A DNA stretch of 6,417 nucleotides from CAZXDS01 sp964639525 (GTDB taxonomy: Bacteria; Bacteroidota; Ignavibacteria; Ignavibacteriales; Melioribacteraceae): NCBI GenBank assembly GCA_964639525.1, contig CAZXDS010000185.1, positions 1-6,417 of the forward strand. Reading direction: 5' to 3'. A program made the translations under genes and the position numbers. Positions 5,945 to 6,417 of the stretch are shown here, piece by piece; position 1 is the stretch's first letter; each line of letters starts with the position of its first letter. The notes under the pieces are model-generated. The model was not told where the DNA came from and did not search any database. It worked only from the letters and a program-made list of their open reading frames with translations.

Positions 5945-6316
5945 ATGACTGAAAATGAAATTTCAAAAATTATTATCGGTTATGCAATTGAAGTCCATAA
6001 ACAATTAGTCCCTGGTTTGTTAGAGTCTGCGTATCAGGAATGTCTGTTTTATGAATTAAAGCACGCCGGTTTAAAAGTTCAAAAAGAAAAGCCGATGCCA
6101 ATTGTTTATAAAGAAGTAAAACTTGATCACGGGTATAGAATAGATTTGTTGGTTGAAGATAAAGTCGTGGTTGAATTGAAAACAGTTGAGTTCCTAAATG
6201 ATGTTCATCTTGCGCAAGTTCTTACATATTTAAAATTAGGAAATTATAAGCTTGGACTTCTTTTAAACTTCCAAGTAACATTACTAAAAAACGGAATAAA
6301 AAGAATTATTAACTAA
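5945..6316 (+). CDS. GxxExxY protein (PDDEXK_3 nuclease-like fold), function unknown
   Basis: A complete member of the small GxxExxY family (123 residues; 124 if the ATG at 5942 is used). The name motif is GLLESAY (24-30). A PD-(D/E)XK nuclease-like core follows: Asp67 in YRIDLLV, then VELK with Glu77 and Lys79, and Gln91-x3-Tyr95 in AQVLTYLKLG. The end, LLLNFQVTLLKNGIKRI, is typical of the family. All presumed catalytic positions are present, so the copy looks intact; the reaction and target of the family are not established as far as I know. There is no membrane segment or signal peptide. The gene stands alone downstream of ampG behind a 154-base spacer full of CTTTGTG/CACAAAG repeats, with another such repeat 20 bases past its stop. 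That arrangement and the strong ribosome site set it apart from the core genes and suggest an acquired unit. Confidence 0.9.
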   Translation: MTENEISKIIIGYAIEVHKQLVPGLLESAYQECLFYELKHAGLKVQKEKPMPIVYKEVKLDHGYRIDLLVEDKVVVELKTVEFLNDVHLAQVLTYLKLGNYKLGLLLNFQVTLLKNGIKRIIN

Positions 6317-6336
6317 TGTGTATATCTTTATGTTTT

Positions 6337-6369
6337 GGCTGTTTCACAAAGTTAAGCACAGCAAACAGC
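6337..6369. repeat. Downstream repeat copy with a 7-bp stem
   Basis: GGCTGTTTCACAAAG (6337-6351) matches GGCTATTCCACAAAG (5854-5868) at 13 of 15 positions in the same orientation, so related sequence stands on both sides of the GxxExxY gene. The site is also a small hairpin: GCTGTTT (6338-6344) pairs perfectly with AAACAGC (6363-6369) around an 18-base loop. No T tract follows. The remaining 48 bases to the window edge show nothing I can name. Confidence 0.45.
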
Positions 6370-6417
6370 GATTCGGGGTCAAAATTAAGATTACAAAAAA
6401 CAACACGTTAAGAGTAT

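Noticed and set aside
6316..6411. 31-codon frame whose ATG overlaps the GxxExxY stop
   Set aside because: Very short, Ser/Lys-rich after a Cys-containing start, no ribosome site; it reads through the repeat and looks like chance.

Overview
The window is an AT-rich bacterial segment (G+C roughly one third by eye) with six protein-coding genes and no RNA gene, CRISPR array or recognisable transposase. Two sites in the divergent intergenic region match the Bacteroidota-type -7 promoter element TAnnTTTG, and the core genes have little or no Shine-Dalgarno sequence. Both point to the Bacteroidota/Ignavibacteriota/Chlorobi group. The prolyl-tRNA synthetase is the long form with an inserted editing domain. 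I cannot place the organism more finely from sequence alone.

Layout, left to right: (1) a MurU-like sugar-1-phosphate nucleotidylyltransferase at the left edge, + strand; (2) a DUF2971 gene of unknown function, + strand, with different codon use, a GTG start, a clear Shine-Dalgarno and a 9-bp direct repeat on either side; (3) proS, - strand, convergent with it; (4) a 183-bp divergent promoter region with two similar palindromes 30 bp apart; (5) a BadF-type N-acetylglucosamine kinase and (6) an AmpG-like muropeptide permease, + strand, overlapping and so very probably one operon; (7) a 151-bp spacer filled by degenerate TTCTTTGTGG/CCACAAAGAA repeats that form a large inverted repeat; (8) a GxxExxY (PD-(D/E)XK-fold) gene with a strong Shine-Dalgarno; (9) a 101-bp tail containing a related repeat.

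The genes suggest two themes. MurU, the GlcNAc kinase and AmpG fit one pathway, peptidoglycan recycling: AmpG imports GlcNAc-anhydroMurNAc products, the kinase recovers GlcNAc, and MurU turns MurNAc-1-phosphate into UDP-MurNAc. proS and the DUF2971 gene interrupt this set. The second theme is accessory DNA. The DUF2971 gene looks inserted, and the GxxExxY gene sits between repeats of one family (CACAAAG-type) that match each other in both direct and inverted comparison. That repeat-flanked GxxExxY unit is the best candidate for an under-described element here. Mobility is an inference, and nothing in the window proves it.
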